Positions 7,705-14,625 of a DNA stretch of 17,425 nt are shown here, one piece after another. Under the pieces are notes generated by a model. The model was not told the origin of the DNA, did no database searches, and saw only the letters and a list, made by a program, of their open reading frames with translations. The stretch is from JBBECJ01 sp041751795 (lineage in GTDB: Bacteria > Chloroflexota > Chloroflexia > Thermomicrobiales > CFX8), in assembly GCA_041751795.1 (NCBI GenBank), contig JBGSWU010000436.1, positions 1 through 17,425 of the forward strand, read 5' to 3'. Numbering within the stretch: the first letter of the stretch is position 1; each line of letters starts with the position of its first letter. Position numbers and translations under genes: made by a program.

Positions 7705-8562
7705 ATGGTGCCATCGAACGGACCCGGAGTCAATCGGCTATTGGGGTATCCGGATGATGCCCGACTGCTCATCATCAACGCCGATGACTTCGGGATGTGC
7801 CACGCGATCAACGCGGCCACCCTGCGTGCGCTCCAGGAAGGTATCGCCTCGTCGACCTCCCTGATGGTTCCCTGCCCCTGGGCACCGCACGCGCTGCGGC
7901 TGCTCGCGGAGCATCCGGAGATTTCTTTTGGTGTGCATCTCACCGTCATCAGCGAATATAGTGCCTACCGCTTTGGGCCGATCACCTCCAGGGAAACAGT
8001 ACCGTCCTTGCTCGATGAGGCGGGCAACTTCCATCGCGAGGAGCGCCAGAGAGAAACCCTTGCCCAGGTCCCGCTGGACGAGGTGGCGGCGGAATTCCGG
8101 GCGCAGATCGAGACCGTGTTGGCCGCGGGGCTACGGCCCACCCACCTGGATTGGCATTGCCTCGTTGACGGTGGCCGGGCCGATATCTTCACGCTGACCC
8201 TCCAGCTGGCCCAGGAATATGGTCTGGCGCTGCGTACCCACGAGCGGGCATCGGTCGAGCAGTGCCGGCGCGCAGGCATACCCACTGTCGACCATGGGGT
8301 TCTGGACAGCTATCTGCTGGGAGCGGTCGATAAGCCAGCGCAGTACGCCCGGCTGCTACGTGCGTTACCGCCGGGACTCAGCGAATGGGCGGTCCATCCC
8401 AGCCTCGGTGACGGCGAGGCCCAGGCCATGGAACCCGACAGCTGGCGAGTTCGTAAGGCGGATTTCGACTTCCTTATCTCCCCGGAGGCGCGGGAGATCC
8501 TGACCGAGGAAGGCATCATCCTCGTGGGGTATCACGCACTCCAGCAGATGTTGCCGAACTGA
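7705..8562 (+). CDS. YdjC/ChbG/HpnK-family carbohydrate deacetylase
   Basis: The family removes N-acetyl groups from sugars (chitin oligosaccharides in ChbG) or acts on hopanoid glycosides (HpnK), using a metal held by Asp and His. From ATG 7705 the protein has 285 residues, the normal family length. INADDFGMCHAIN carries the hallmark NADDFG (25-30, catalytic and metal-binding Asp27/Asp28). GVHLT supplies His78. PTHLDWH (146-151) supplies His147 and His151. WAVHPS and GYHALQQM are further conserved C-terminal blocks. I prefer ATG 7705, which has GGAAGG six bases upstream, to the TTG at 7687, which has no ribosome binding site. No carbohydrate-uptake genes lie next to it, so the substrate is unknown. 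Confidence 0.9.
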   Translation: MVPSNGPGVNRLLGYPDDARLLIINADDFGMCHAINAATLRALQEGIASSTSLMVPCPWAPHALRLLAEHPEISFGVHLTVISEYSAYRFGPITSRETVPSLLDEAGNFHREERQRETLAQVPLDEVAAEFRAQIETVLAAGLRPTHLDWHCLVDGGRADIFTLTLQLAQEYGLALRTHERASVEQCRRAGIPTVDHGVLDSYLLGAVDKPAQYARLLRALPPGLSEWAVHPSLGDGEAQAMEPDSWRVRKADFDFLISPEAREILTEEGIILVGYHALQQMLPN

Positions 8563-8947
8563 CACGTCCGTAATACCCCGTTGGATGGGATCGACTTGCT
8601 CGGCACCTTTTCCATGTGGTGGTGCTGAAGGTTGCCGGGACATGGCACGGCGTGCGAATACGCTCGGGTTCGAGGCGAACCTCGCGCGTCGCACTGGCTT
8701 GCGATCCTGCTAGGAACTCTTGCCAGACCCACTGCAAACGTGTGTCAGTTTCTGATGCCCTGTTCTCCGGAAGCTGGCCCAGATTCATCCCCTTCATCGC
8801 CGAGGCAACAGCAGACAAAAATTGGGACCATCGTCATCTCTGACACATGCCGTGCGGATGCTAGCCTCAGGCCTACACGCATGTCTTTCATCGAAGTTGT
8901 TGGAGGTCGGTTCGGGAACCTCCTGAACCAGCGGAGGACTGGGATAC
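8563..8947. other. Intergenic region with inverted repeats, no gene
   Basis: No supported coding frame; frames here lack a start signal and domain-like composition. It holds a small stem GGTTCG/CGAACC near 8668-8682, the TGTGTCAG/CTGACACA pair at 8741/8847, and overlapping GGTTC/GAACC pairings (about 8919-8939) just before the ribosome binding site GGAGGA (8933-8938) of the metalloprotease gene. Confidence 0.5.
8741..8847. repeat. Weak candidate for a mobile-element remnant
   Basis: The stretch starts TGTGTCAG and ends CTGACACA, a perfect 8-bp inverted repeat with TG...CA termini, and the next bases keep partial inverted similarity (GATGCCC against GATGGTCCC). No target duplication or transposase is seen. 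An 8-bp pair can occur by chance in a gap of this length. Confidence 0.25.
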
Positions 8948-9928
8948 ATGTCGGTACGGGCTGAGTCGATCATCGAGAGTGAGATCGACAGCATCAAACG
9001 CCGGGCTGCAGAGGCCGGCCGGTCACTTACCGCGATTGAGCGGGAACGTATTGACGATCTGGTTGTCGAGCGTGCTGCCAGTCAACGAGTTCTGGATGCG
9101 GCGTACCGGGCCAACTATGTTCGCCAGCAACGGGTATTCTGGCGACCACGAGAGCGAGCGAGGTTGCGTGCGGCGCTGCGACCAAGTCCTGTCTTCTTCG
9201 GGTTGCTCGGTGTCGCGGGTGTGACCGGGTATCTCCTGGCGACGGCACCAGCCGAGAACATGGTTCGACCGCTGACGATTCTCTTCATTCTGAGTTCCTG
9301 GATCGCATCGGTCTGCATTCACGAGTTCGGTCATGCGCTACCGGGATACCTCGGTGGGGATCGTGGAGTCGCCGAGCGTGGTGGGCTGAGCCTCGACCCT
9401 CGCCGCTACACGAATCCACTGTTGAGTATCGCGCTCCCGGTTGCGTTTCTCCTACTGGGTGGCATCGGGCTCCCGGGTGGTTCGGTTCTTGTCGACCGGG
9501 AAGCACTGCGTAGTCGCCGCTGGGAGCTATGGGTCTCCCTTGGTGGCCCGATCGGGACGCTGCTCTGCCTGATCGTTCTCGGTATCCCATTCCTGATCGG
9601 CGTCGAACGCTGGACGACACAGGAGAATGTCCTGTTCTGGGCGGCGCTGGCGGCGCTTGTCAAATTGCTGGCGATTGTTCTGGTGTTGAACCTGCTGCCG
9701 ATTCCGCCACTGGATGGATTTCGGATCCTTTCCCACTGGCTGCCGGATCACGTCCGCGATCAGGGCCTCTCACTCGGCTTTGCGCCACTCATGTTGCTGT
9801 ATTTCGTACTCGCTCAGCCCGGCCCGCTGACCGAAGGGTTCTGGGGCATGACCGACGGTCTCGCGACGATCTTTCGCTTGCCAGTCGGCTATGCGGAGTA
9901 CTCCCTGAGCCTGCTCAGCCTGCGCTGA
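8948..9928 (+). CDS. M50-type (site-2 protease-like) membrane zinc metalloprotease
   Basis: ATG 8948 is preceded by GGAGGA at 8933-8938. The 326-residue product begins with ~75 charged, probably helical cytoplasmic residues. Several membrane helices follow (~83-99, 108-124, 157-175, 196-217, 228-250, 275-290). The zinc motif HEFGH (125-129) lies in a membrane helix, and the second motif NLLPIPPLDG (248-257), with Asp256 as the likely third ligand, follows as in family M50. Such proteases cut membrane proteins inside the bilayer, for example anti-sigma factors. No PDZ or CBS domain is present, and no anti-sigma factor lies nearby, so the substrate is unknown. The gene converges on the SulP gene, with 21 bp between the stops and no clear terminator. 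Confidence 0.88.
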   Translation: MSVRAESIIESEIDSIKRRAAEAGRSLTAIERERIDDLVVERAASQRVLDAAYRANYVRQQRVFWRPRERARLRAALRPSPVFFGLLGVAGVTGYLLATAPAENMVRPLTILFILSSWIASVCIHEFGHALPGYLGGDRGVAERGGLSLDPRRYTNPLLSIALPVAFLLLGGIGLPGGSVLVDREALRSRRWELWVSLGGPIGTLLCLIVLGIPFLIGVERWTTQENVLFWAALAALVKLLAIVLVLNLLPIPPLDGFRILSHWLPDHVRDQGLSLGFAPLMLLYFVLAQPGPLTEGFWGMTDGLATIFRLPVGYAEYSLSLLSLR

Positions 9929-9949
9929 CCCGCCCGGCGATCGACATCG

Positions 9950-11704
9950 TTACGGCGGGATGGTGACGATAGTCCCGGTACTGGTCGTGTGATCGATGTC
10001 GTCGTCCGGCAGGTCGTCGGTTGTGGCCACGGCTGCATTGCGCAGGATGCCGTTGTTGCTGACCTTCAGAATGGCCTGATCGGCGCTCCAGAAGAAGGCG
10101 TCCTCGCCGAGTTCGTCGACCAGCCCGATTCGCTCGAACTTGCGACGCACCTGCGGCTGGAGACCGCTGATGAGCAGTAGACCACCGGCTCTGCGCTGCT
10201 CGCGTGCCAGGTGCTCGAACGCATGGGCACTGGAGATGTCAACCATTGGCACGCCGCGCATCGAGAGGATCAGGACGCGAGTTGGCAGAAGATTCTCGAT
10301 CGCTTCCACGAACTGAATCACCGCGCCAAAGTAGAGCGTTCCGGTGACGTAAACGACACGAACACCGTCGACTTCCTTATCGATCGTGAAGCCAGCCTTG
10401 CGGAGTCGGTCCCAGTCGACATCGTTTGAGACAACCGTCAGTTTCGACACCTGTGAAAGAAACACAAACAGCGAGATCGTAACGCCGATCATAATCGCCT
10501 GCGTCAGGTCGAGTGCAACGGTCGCCAGCATCGTGACCACCAAGACAACCATTGCATTGGTAATGCGCCGTTGGACATAAAACTGGATGACATGCCACTC
10601 ATTCATCCGCCAGGCGGTAACGATGAGGACGCCAGCCAACGCTGCCAACGGGATTCGGGCAATGGCCGAGCCGAGAAAGAGTGCGCCAGCCAGCAGTGCC
10701 ACGGAGTGGATGATGCTGACCATTCGGGTGACTCCACCAGCGCGGATTCCGACGCTGATTCGGGCGATAGCGGCGGTTGCCGGGACGCCGCCAAAGAATG
10801 GCAGGACGATGTTGCCGGTCCCTTGCGCGATCAGTTCCTGGTTGACGTTCAACTTCGTGCCGGTCATCCGGCCTGCGACAACGCCAGCCAGCAGGCTTTC
10901 GATCGACCCCAGGGCGGCGATCGAGATGGCTGGGACGAGCAGATCACTCATCAATCCCGGATCGAGCATGTCGAACGACATCCTGTCGCTGAGGACGATG
11001 TTGCGTGGGATCGCTCCGATAGTCGCGACTGGCCAGTCGCGAGTCCACGCCAGGGCGGTTACGACAGTAATCCCGATCAGTGCGGCGGGAGCACGGTTCA
11101 TCGACGGCAGCACCGGCAGCAGAAACATGATGAGGATAACGATCGCCGCTGCTGCGATCGCGTGTTGGTTGACGGGGGGAAGCGGCTCCCGGAAATAATT
11201 CAGTACCTTGAGGGCGGCGCTGTCTTCGGCCTGCGTCTGAATCCCGAGGGCATTGTCGATCTGTCCGATCAGAATGATGAGCGCGATGCCGCTGGTAAAG
11301 CCCGTGATGACCGGCGCCGGGATAAAGTTGATGATCCGGCCAAGCCGGAAGATGCCGAGGGCAAGAATGATCAATCCCGCCATCAAACCAGCGACCCAAA
11401 GCCCTTCGAGGCCGTGTCGCTGAGCGATGACGAGTAACACGGCCGACATCGCTCCGGTCGGGCCACTGATCTGATACGGTGCGCCCGATAACGCGCCAAT
11501 CAGAAACCCTGCGATGATTGCCGTCACTAATCCGGCAGCAGCAGTTGAACCGCTGGCGACACCGAAGGCGAGTGCCAACGGGAGTGCGACAGCCGCGACC
11601 GTCAATCCTGCCGTCAGATCGAGCCGAAACAGGGCACGGTTGTACCCGGAGAACTCGGTTTGCCAGATACGCCAGATGGCGGGAGTGTCGAACTTCAGCC
11701 TCAT
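9950..11704 (-). CDS. SulP-family anion transporter with C-terminal STAS domain
   Basis: The 584-residue product imports or exchanges anions such as sulfate or bicarbonate across the cytoplasmic membrane. The N-terminal membrane domain opens with RLDLTAGLTVAAVALPLALAFGVASG and the conserved QISGPTGAM (79-86), then about a dozen hydrophobic segments up to ~430. The STAS domain (~445-560) includes VVYVTGTLYFGAV, VLILSMRGVPMVDISSAHAF and a regulatory GL..LG helix. Length and order are standard for SulP. ATG 11704 has only a weak GGGG (complement of 11709-11712) before it. No sulfate-assimilation or carbonic anhydrase gene lies nearby, so the ion is open. Confidence 0.93.
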   Translation of the reverse strand: MRLKFDTPAIWRIWQTEFSGYNRALFRLDLTAGLTVAAVALPLALAFGVASGSTAAAGLVTAIIAGFLIGALSGAPYQISGPTGAMSAVLLVIAQRHGLEGLWVAGLMAGLIILALGIFRLGRIINFIPAPVITGFTSGIALIILIGQIDNALGIQTQAEDSAALKVLNYFREPLPPVNQHAIAAAAIVILIMFLLPVLPSMNRAPAALIGITVVTALAWTRDWPVATIGAIPRNIVLSDRMSFDMLDPGLMSDLLVPAISIAALGSIESLLAGVVAGRMTGTKLNVNQELIAQGTGNIVLPFFGGVPATAAIARISVGIRAGGVTRMVSIIHSVALLAGALFLGSAIARIPLAALAGVLIVTAWRMNEWHVIQFYVQRRITNAMVVLVVTMLATVALDLTQAIMIGVTISLFVFLSQVSKLTVVSNDVDWDRLRKAGFTIDKEVDGVRVVYVTGTLYFGAVIQFVEAIENLLPTRVLILSMRGVPMVDISSAHAFEHLAREQRRAGGLLLISGLQPQVRRKFERIGLVDELGEDAFFWSADQAILKVSNNGILRNAAVATTDDLPDDDIDHTTSTGTIVTIPP

Positions 11705-11725
11705 ATGGCCCCGTGCATGCTGCAG

Positions 11726-11758
11726 TCAACGAGCAATCAGCTACCTGTCGCTCGTTGA
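11726..11758 (-). promoter_or_regulatory. Inverted repeat in the SulP leader
   Basis: TCAACGAGC (11726-11734) and GCTCGTTGA (11750-11758) pair perfectly over 9 bp with a 15-nt loop, about 22 bp upstream of the SulP start. It could be an operator or leader hairpin, or part of the end of the upstream minus-strand unit. Confidence 0.35.
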
Positions 11759-11881
11759 GCGCAGGCAGAACCTACATCCCCGCACAGCATCGGGCCGAGA
11801 CATGAGAGTCAGGCGATATTAGCATGACGCAGGGCGACACCTACCAGCCTGAACCTGTCGAGTCTCGTATAAAGACGATTT

Positions 11882-12925
11882 CTACGTCCCGACGGTCAGT
11901 GGGATCTCGACGATGTTGACATCCGAGCCATCACGAGCGGACTGTTCGAAGACCCGGAGTGTAATCTGGCTGCCGGGCTGGGCGTTGAAATCGATCGTGA
12001 CATCGAACGTTCCGCGTGTTCCGGTTCCGGAGGTGGCCATCATTGGCTGCTCGATCAGGATCGTGCCGTCGGCGTCGAGAATCTGAAGCATGAAAGCGGC
12101 TTCGAACGTATTCGCTGTGCCGTGGACACGGACCGGGCTGCTGACCGTATCGTTCACGGCCGGTGACGCGACGAAGATAATCGGTGTCAACTCCTCGAAA
12201 TCCTTGCGTCCAACCGGACGTTCGAGGACGATCCCCTCACCGCCAAAGACCTCGACTGGTTCCCCGTCCAGCGTGAAGTTCACGAAATTGACGGTCGGGA
12301 ACTGCGTCAGTGTATAAACGACCTGCGCCAGTCGCGCCGACATCGACAGACTACCGCCGCCTGATTCGTACTCGCTGGACAGATCGATCGTCGCGACGCC
12401 CTGGTCGATCGTCGTGCCGATGTACTGTGTGCCTTCCGGAATCGCTGTCGTCATCCCAACCGCCTCATCCTCAGCGGTCGGCCCGGCCAATAGCTCCTCC
12501 ATTGCGGCGGCAGCGACCTGCTGGGTCTTCGGTACTGTCCGGTGAACGGTCGCAATCTTCTCATCCCGAAGAAAGAAGACGGAGAGGACGGTCACGTCGC
12601 CAGTCGTCGTCGCGGTTGGGTCCACCTGGGCTGGTGTTGTTGCCGATGCAGTGGCCTCGGCTGGCATTGTCGTTGTTGCTGTCGCCGACGGCTCTGCTAC
12701 TGACTCGGTCGCTGTCGCCACGGCTGGAGGATTTTCGATCGTCGGTGTATCTGCGGCGATGGTTGGAGCAGCGCCGGATGTTGGCGTTGTCGCGGTGTCA
12801 GTGGCGGCCGCATTCGGATCATCGGAACCACTACAGGCGGGAAGAAGAACGGCAAGTGCCAGCAGGAGGCACACGATAAGCGATACCTGACGGAACGGTA
12901 GGATACGCCCGGTACTGAATTCCAC
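11882..12925 (-). CDS. GerMN-Gmad2 domain lipoprotein
   Basis: I place the start at GTG 12925 (347 aa), with TAGGA just upstream. The frame runs on to 13066, but its first 47 codons precede a proper signal peptide. Residues 1-31 are a lipoprotein signal with lipobox LPAC and Cys31. Residues ~32-108 are a Thr/Ala/Pro linker. Residues ~110-238 match the GerMN (sporulation/spore germination) domain, with VFFLRDEKIATVHRTVP, AMEELLAGPT, IPEGTQYIG and ATIDLSSEY. Residues ~248-345 match Gmad2, an immunoglobulin-like domain (FVASPAVNDTVSSPVRVHGTANTFEAAF). This pair occurs widely in anchored extracellular proteins, including in non-sporulating bacteria, so no spore role is implied. It is transcribed divergently from the FHA gene. 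Confidence 0.88.
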   Translation of the reverse strand: MEFSTGRILPFRQVSLIVCLLLALAVLLPACSGSDDPNAAATDTATTPTSGAAPTIAADTPTIENPPAVATATESVAEPSATATTTMPAEATASATTPAQVDPTATTTGDVTVLSVFFLRDEKIATVHRTVPKTQQVAAAAMEELLAGPTAEDEAVGMTTAIPEGTQYIGTTIDQGVATIDLSSEYESGGGSLSMSARLAQVVYTLTQFPTVNFVNFTLDGEPVEVFGGEGIVLERPVGRKDFEELTPIIFVASPAVNDTVSSPVRVHGTANTFEAAFMLQILDADGTILIEQPMMATSGTGTRGTFDVTIDFNAQPGSQITLRVFEQSARDGSDVNIVEIPLTVGT

Positions 12926-13067
12926 CTGTTGTCCTACTTCCTGAGTCGTCGACGATCCACTATAGTTCAGATAAGAACGACGACATGCGAAGGTCACGAC
13001 CTGCGGTGGTGGGGGCCACGGACGCAGATTGTGTGCATCAATGTCGTCATCGCTATTGACGATCATC

Positions 13068-13080
13068 GCAATTGAATTGC
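13068..13080. promoter_or_regulatory. Palindrome in the divergent promoter region
   Basis: GCAATTGAATTGC is a perfect palindrome around a central G, in the region between the divergent GerMN lipoprotein (start 12925) and FHA protein (start 13131). It could be an operator; no regulator is visible. Confidence 0.3.
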
Positions 13081-13130
13081 CAACTTGTCATCGATGAGTC
13101 GGCCTGGCGATCGTTGCAATCAGGATATAG

Positions 13131-13640
13131 GTGTACGATTCCTCTATGAATCAGTCCCGCTCGGACCAGGCTACAGGACGTTTCGACCCGCTGGACGACG
13201 AGCCATCCCGGCTTGCGGAATCGAGCCCGCTCCGACGCCGAATTATGGCCGGTGCTGAGGCTGTCAATCCTCCGATAACAGAGCACCATGAACACGCGAC
13301 GGATTTCGGCGTCCAGTACGCGACAATTGCGTTTCTCGATGGAACGGTCGCGGGGCGGCTGGAGTGTGCTGAATCGCTGGGGAATGTGGTGATCGGTCGC
13401 GGCAGCCTGGCTGAGATTCAGATTCACGATCGATTCGTCCACCGTGTGCATTCAGAGATCTACTGGGACGCTGAACTTCGTTCCCACGTCATCACCCATG
13501 CAGGTGGCAGCAATAGCACCTATGTCAATCTTCAACGAGTGGACGGGCCAACACGCCTCGTTGACGGCTCGCGGATTCGGATTGGCAAGACCGAACTGGT
13601 GTACCGGCGGATCTTTTACCCTGGTTACCCTGGTCGGTAA
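13131..13640 (+). CDS. FHA-domain protein
   Basis: GTG 13131 is preceded by CAGGA (13121-13125). ATG 13146, five codons in, lacks a ribosome binding site but cannot be excluded. The 169-residue protein has a polar N-terminus (~1-60) and an FHA domain (~65-160): NVVIGRG (85-91), IQIHDRFVHRVHSEI, GGSNSTYVNLQRV and a C-terminal DGSRIRIGKTELVYRR. FHA domains bind phosphothreonine peptides and work with Ser/Thr kinases. The usual VSRxH block here reads VHRVH, so the phosphate-contacting Ser is replaced by His104, while the GR pair and His107 remain. Phosphopeptide affinity may be altered. No kinase gene is in the window, and there is no signal or membrane segment. Confidence 0.88.
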   Translation: MYDSSMNQSRSDQATGRFDPLDDEPSRLAESSPLRRRIMAGAEAVNPPITEHHEHATDFGVQYATIAFLDGTVAGRLECAESLGNVVIGRGSLAEIQIHDRFVHRVHSEIYWDAELRSHVITHAGGSNSTYVNLQRVDGPTRLVDGSRIRIGKTELVYRRIFYPGYPGR

Positions 13641-13667
13641 CGATCGGCCCGGTATCAGGAGACGACG

Positions 13668-13699
13668 AAACACCCTGGCAGCATGCTGCCAGGGTGTTT
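13668..13699. terminator. Bidirectional terminator: 32-bp perfect palindrome
   Basis: AAACACCCTGGCAG pairs with CTGCCAGGGTGTTT around a CATG centre, a 14-bp stem with an A-run on the left and a T-run on the right. It lies between the convergent FHA (stop 13640) and GlsB/YeaQ (stop 13732) genes and has the right composition to end both. Confidence 0.85.
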
Positions 13700-13731
13700 G
13701 CTATCGCGACGGTTGTCGGTATTGAAGCGGA

Positions 13732-13989
13732 TTAGGCTTCGCGGCGAACCGCACCGTAAATCGCGAGGAGAATGATCGCACCGACGGTGGCGACAACCAG
13801 TGACAGGATGTTGAAGCCGACCTCAAAGCCTCCATCGGACAGTAGGCCATAGATAAACCCACCGATAAGTGCACCGAGGATGCCGACGACGATGTTCTCG
13901 AACCAGTTCATCGAGTCGTTGCGCTTCATGACGATGCTGGCGATCCAGCCCGCGAGCGCACCAATGACGATCCAGATAATGATGCCCAT
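13732..13989 (-). CDS. GlsB/YeaQ/YmgE-family stress-associated membrane protein
   Basis: This is an 85-residue integral membrane protein of the family also called transglycosylase-associated. It reads as three Gly-rich hydrophobic segments: MGIIIWIVIGALAGWIAS, ENIVVGILGALIGGFIYGLL, and FNILSLVVATVGAIILLAIYG. A short basic MKRND loop lies between the first two, and the protein ends YGAVRREA. Length and GALAGWIA...GILGALIGGF spacing are typical. Family members are often induced by general stress; their mechanism is not established. ATG 13989 has an AAGGGG ribosome binding site, with a 6-bp hairpin (14007-14023) directly upstream. The gene shares the palindromic terminator at 13668-13699 with the FHA gene. 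Its leader region is long and rich in stem-loops. Confidence 0.93.
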   Translation of the reverse strand: MGIIIWIVIGALAGWIASIVMKRNDSMNWFENIVVGILGALIGGFIYGLLSDGGFEVGFNILSLVVATVGAIILLAIYGAVRREA

Positions 13990-14300
13990 GAATTAACACC
14001 CCTTCTGTGCAGATTGACTGCACGAATAAGTCCATCTACACGAGCGCGGAACCATCGCTCCGCGGCTCTCGATCCCGGCGATGAACTGCCGGGAATCTAT
14101 GGTCCACAAATGCAAACGGTGTGCCACCCTGAATGCTGTACCGACCAGACACGGCAGCGACCCTCTCAGGCACCCAACGGTGACTGGCTGGCATAGGCGA
14201 TCGGGACGGATGTCCCGTCAGATTGGTACCCGCATCGTAGGTCGAGCCACCTGGTTGGCGACTGTGGCTCACTGTGCCGCGATCGTCATCGTTAGAGAAA
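13990..14300. other. Structured leader region of the GlsB/YeaQ gene (minus strand)
   Basis: No gene is supported. Four stems can be seen: GTGCAG/CTGCAC (14007-14023), GAGC-GCGG with its partner (about 14042-14068), TCCCGGC/GCCGGGA (14073-14094) and CGGGAC/GTCCCG (14202-14217). Their density could reflect a structured 5' leader or simply GC-rich sequence. I could not match it to a known riboswitch on either strand. Confidence 0.4.
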
Positions 14301-14366
14301 TGAACGTGGTTTTGGCGATGTGTTCAATCGGTAATCGTGGCGAATGCAAGACGCAGTAAGAGGAAA

Positions 14367-14409
14367 GTCCTGGTACCGGTGAAGTAGAAAGTACTAGGTA
14401 CATCGGGAC
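14367..14409 (+). other. Compound hairpin upstream of the riboswitch
   Basis: GTCC/GGAC (14367-14370, 14406-14409), GTACC/GGTAC (14373-14377, 14397-14401) and AGTA/TACT (14383-14386, 14392-14395) nest into one interrupted stem with a GAAAG loop. It precedes the c-di-GMP aptamer by about 70 bp. I did not recognise a known RNA family. Confidence 0.35.
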
Positions 14410-14480
14410 CCTGAAAGGTTGGAGACAAGGTTCACATACACTATCGTGACGTGGGGACACGAATATGAGCCAGAGTCGAG

Positions 14481-14570
14481 GGTCACGAACGGGCACACTC
14501 GCTGAAAGGCGGGGTCGCAAAGCGACAGGTCTACGGCGCATCGCGCTATGACGGCTGCGTTACCGAATGG
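14481..14570 (+). ncRNA. Cyclic di-GMP-I (GEMM-I) riboswitch aptamer
   Basis: The segment follows the GEMM-I order closely. A 5' strand GGTCACGAACGGGCACACT leads into a stem CTCGCT/GGCGGG (14498-14514) closed by a GAAA tetraloop (14504-14507). Next come the hallmark GTCGCAAAGC (14514-14523), then GGTCTACGG and CTATGACGGC as the second stem with its tetraloop receptor, and finally the 3' strand GCGTTACCGAATGG. From memory, the Vibrio Vc2 aptamer shares GGTCACG at the 5' end, CGCAAAGC in the junction and GTTACCGA-TGG at the 3' end. GEMM-I RNAs bind c-di-GMP and control motility, matrix and envelope genes. The aptamer sits 55 bp before the ATG at 14626 with no terminator between, which suggests translational control. 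Confidence 0.88.
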
Positions 14571-14598
14571 CTCTTTCATCGTGTCCGGGGAATCGATT

Positions 14599-14625
14599 GT
14601 CCAGGTACAGAAGGGAATATTGGAC
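14599..14625 (+). promoter_or_regulatory. Possible ribosome-binding-site hairpin (riboswitch expression platform)
   Basis: GTCCA (14599-14603) and TGGAC (14621-14625) can pair, enclosing the ribosome binding site GAAGGGA (14610-14616) in the loop and ending directly before ATG 14626. The stem is short, so it could be a modest translational gate for the upstream aptamer; this is an inference. Confidence 0.4.

Noticed and set aside
8660..8690. tRNA-like GGTTCGAGGCGAACC
   Set aside because: It is a simple hairpin. No acceptor, D or anticodon stems can be formed around it on either strand.
8516..8843. Short frames on both strands after the deacetylase
   Set aside because: No ribosome binding sites, signal, membrane or domain-like patterns. 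They overlap each other and the deacetylase end.
10571..11437. 288-codon plus-strand open frame
   Set aside because: It lies opposite the SulP membrane domain. Its Asp/Arg/Gln-rich product is the complement of hydrophobic codons.
14361..14371. RNase P RNA, suggested by GAGGAAAGTCC
   Set aside because: The 11-mer matches the first conserved block of RNase P RNA. The other conserved blocks are missing, and the riboswitch begins only ~110 bp downstream, so there is no room for the whole RNA.
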